From Adhaeretor mobilis (lineage in GTDB: Bacteria; Planctomycetota; Planctomycetia; Pirellulales; Lacipirellulaceae), in the NCBI RefSeq assembly GCF_007741515.1, contig NZ_CP036263.1:2667501-2731500 (forward strand): a stretch of DNA of 64,000 nt. Reading direction: 5' to 3'. This document shows, in pieces, positions 63,589-64,000 of the stretch. The number at the start of each line of letters is the position of its first letter. The first letter of the stretch is position 1. The translations under genes and the position numbers were made by a program. Under the pieces are notes generated by a model. It ran no database searches, was not told the origin of the DNA, and saw only the letters and a program-made list of their open reading frames with translations.

Positions 63589-63967
63589 GCAAACACTTCA
63601 GAAGTTCGCGTAGCAACTACAGAAATCTGACTGATTCCGGCTGCCAGGTGAAAGTAACGCTGCAGAATAGTTGTTCTGAACCCTCCCGTGGCGGGGTGAA
63701 TTCCAATTGCTCTGAGCCGTATCTATGTTGTCAGCGATGTTAAAAACTGCCGATATTACCCAATCTTCGTTTTTTTGTGTGCCGATTAGTTGCATTTCAT
63801 CGTTTGCTTGCTTAAAATGCTTGGGAGTGGGAGGTCTTTATAGGTTCGTCTGGGCAGACGGTTCCTCCCTCTATGCTTGTGAAGCCTTGGGTTTTCCATG
63901 CTTCCCGAGTGGGCCAGTTTTTTTCACAAAGACTTATCTCAACTTACAACTGGAACTGGGTAGCCTA
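63589..63967 (+). promoter_or_regulatory. Promoter and structured leader of the next gene
   Basis: 379 bp without a gene. A good sigma-70 promoter: TTGCAT (63790-63795), 17-bp spacer, TAAAAT (63813-63818). The predicted leader of about 145 nt contains GGGAGG/CCTCCC (63829-63834 with 63864-63869) enclosing CGTCT-GGGC-AGACG (63847-63860), and further down CTTGTGAA and TTCACAAAG separated by a T-rich tract, which could form a second stem. It does not match a riboswitch I know. Confidence 0.6.
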
Positions 63968-64000
63968 ATGACTTCGAATAGATTGTTCTCCAAGGCCTTT
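63968..64000 (+). CDS. Start of a gene cut by the window edge
   Basis: Eleven codons (MTSNRLFSKAF) after the promoter and leader; a basic, hydrophobic start is compatible with a signal peptide but too short to judge. The weak GGGTAG at 6 nt upstream is the only ribosome binding site candidate. Confidence 0.35.
   Translation, partial: MTSNRLFSKAF

Overview
The window looks like chromosomal DNA of a planctomycete, most likely of the Pirellulales group. This rests on lineage traits visible in the sequence. There is a giant secreted protease with an N-terminal LEPR-XLL-type motif (ETLEERRVLSA), SdrD-B-like, GEVED-like and dockerin-like modules. There is a BBP7-type outer-membrane barrel protein, intergenic inverted repeats of the kind that translate as 'LTRSVSE', and two groEL genes around one groES. 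Base composition is moderately GC-rich throughout. I see no phage, transposase, CRISPR array or rRNA operon. The window is mostly ordinary chromosome with a dense and varied set of small inverted repeats.

Layout. 1-5843 (minus strand): chaperone cluster groEL-groES-groEL-dnaJ-grpE (grpE cut by the window edge). 5844-6877: a 1 kb gap with no convincing gene. 6878-11124: an HD-GYP protein, an acidic protein and a low-complexity tail-anchored protein. 11233-16131: a YhaO/SbcD-like phosphoesterase and a YhaN/SbcC-like ATPase. 16191-20279: an AI-2E family permease, then a divergent GT2/GT-C glycosyltransferase pair. 20288-23235 (minus): hflX, a short-chain dehydrogenase and an RluA-type pseudouridine synthase. 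23524-30302: divergent BBP7 barrel protein and a 1582-residue kexin-like protease ending in a strong terminator. 30584-33598: dihydropyrimidinase-like hydrolase and a convergent MFS permease.

33880-46822 is the centrepiece: a GAF/HD-GYP protein, then a divergent, tightly overlapping operon. It encodes a pseudopilin, a CheY-like receiver, a sensor histidine kinase, a STAS protein, a GspE/PilB ATPase, a GspF/PilC platform protein, PilM-, PilN-, PilO- and PilP/GspC-like proteins, a secretin and a 49-residue charged protein. This is a compact type II secretion/type IV pilus-like machine with a signalling module built into the operon.

46863-52712: a small exported protein, then comM flanked by two GxxExxY-family genes, each with a pair of inverted arms built from three 9-bp-spaced ACGRAT-like units, and a UvrD/PcrA helicase. 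53024-55537: TPR-like membrane protein, rluD-type synthase, mscL. 55620-61790 (minus): a flippase-like membrane protein, eukaryal-type ileS, purN and a PIG-L/BshB-like deacetylase. 61955-62027: tRNA-Ala(GGC). 62245-63588: NupG-like permease. The right edge holds a good sigma-70 promoter and a structured leader before the first codons of a gene that leaves the window.

The least routine signals are the signalling-equipped secretion operon, the GxxExxY/inverted-repeat pairs, and a 17-bp palindromic repeat that occurs once between genes and twice inside reading frames (hflX tail and ileS), both times encoding the peptide AKPQAAG.
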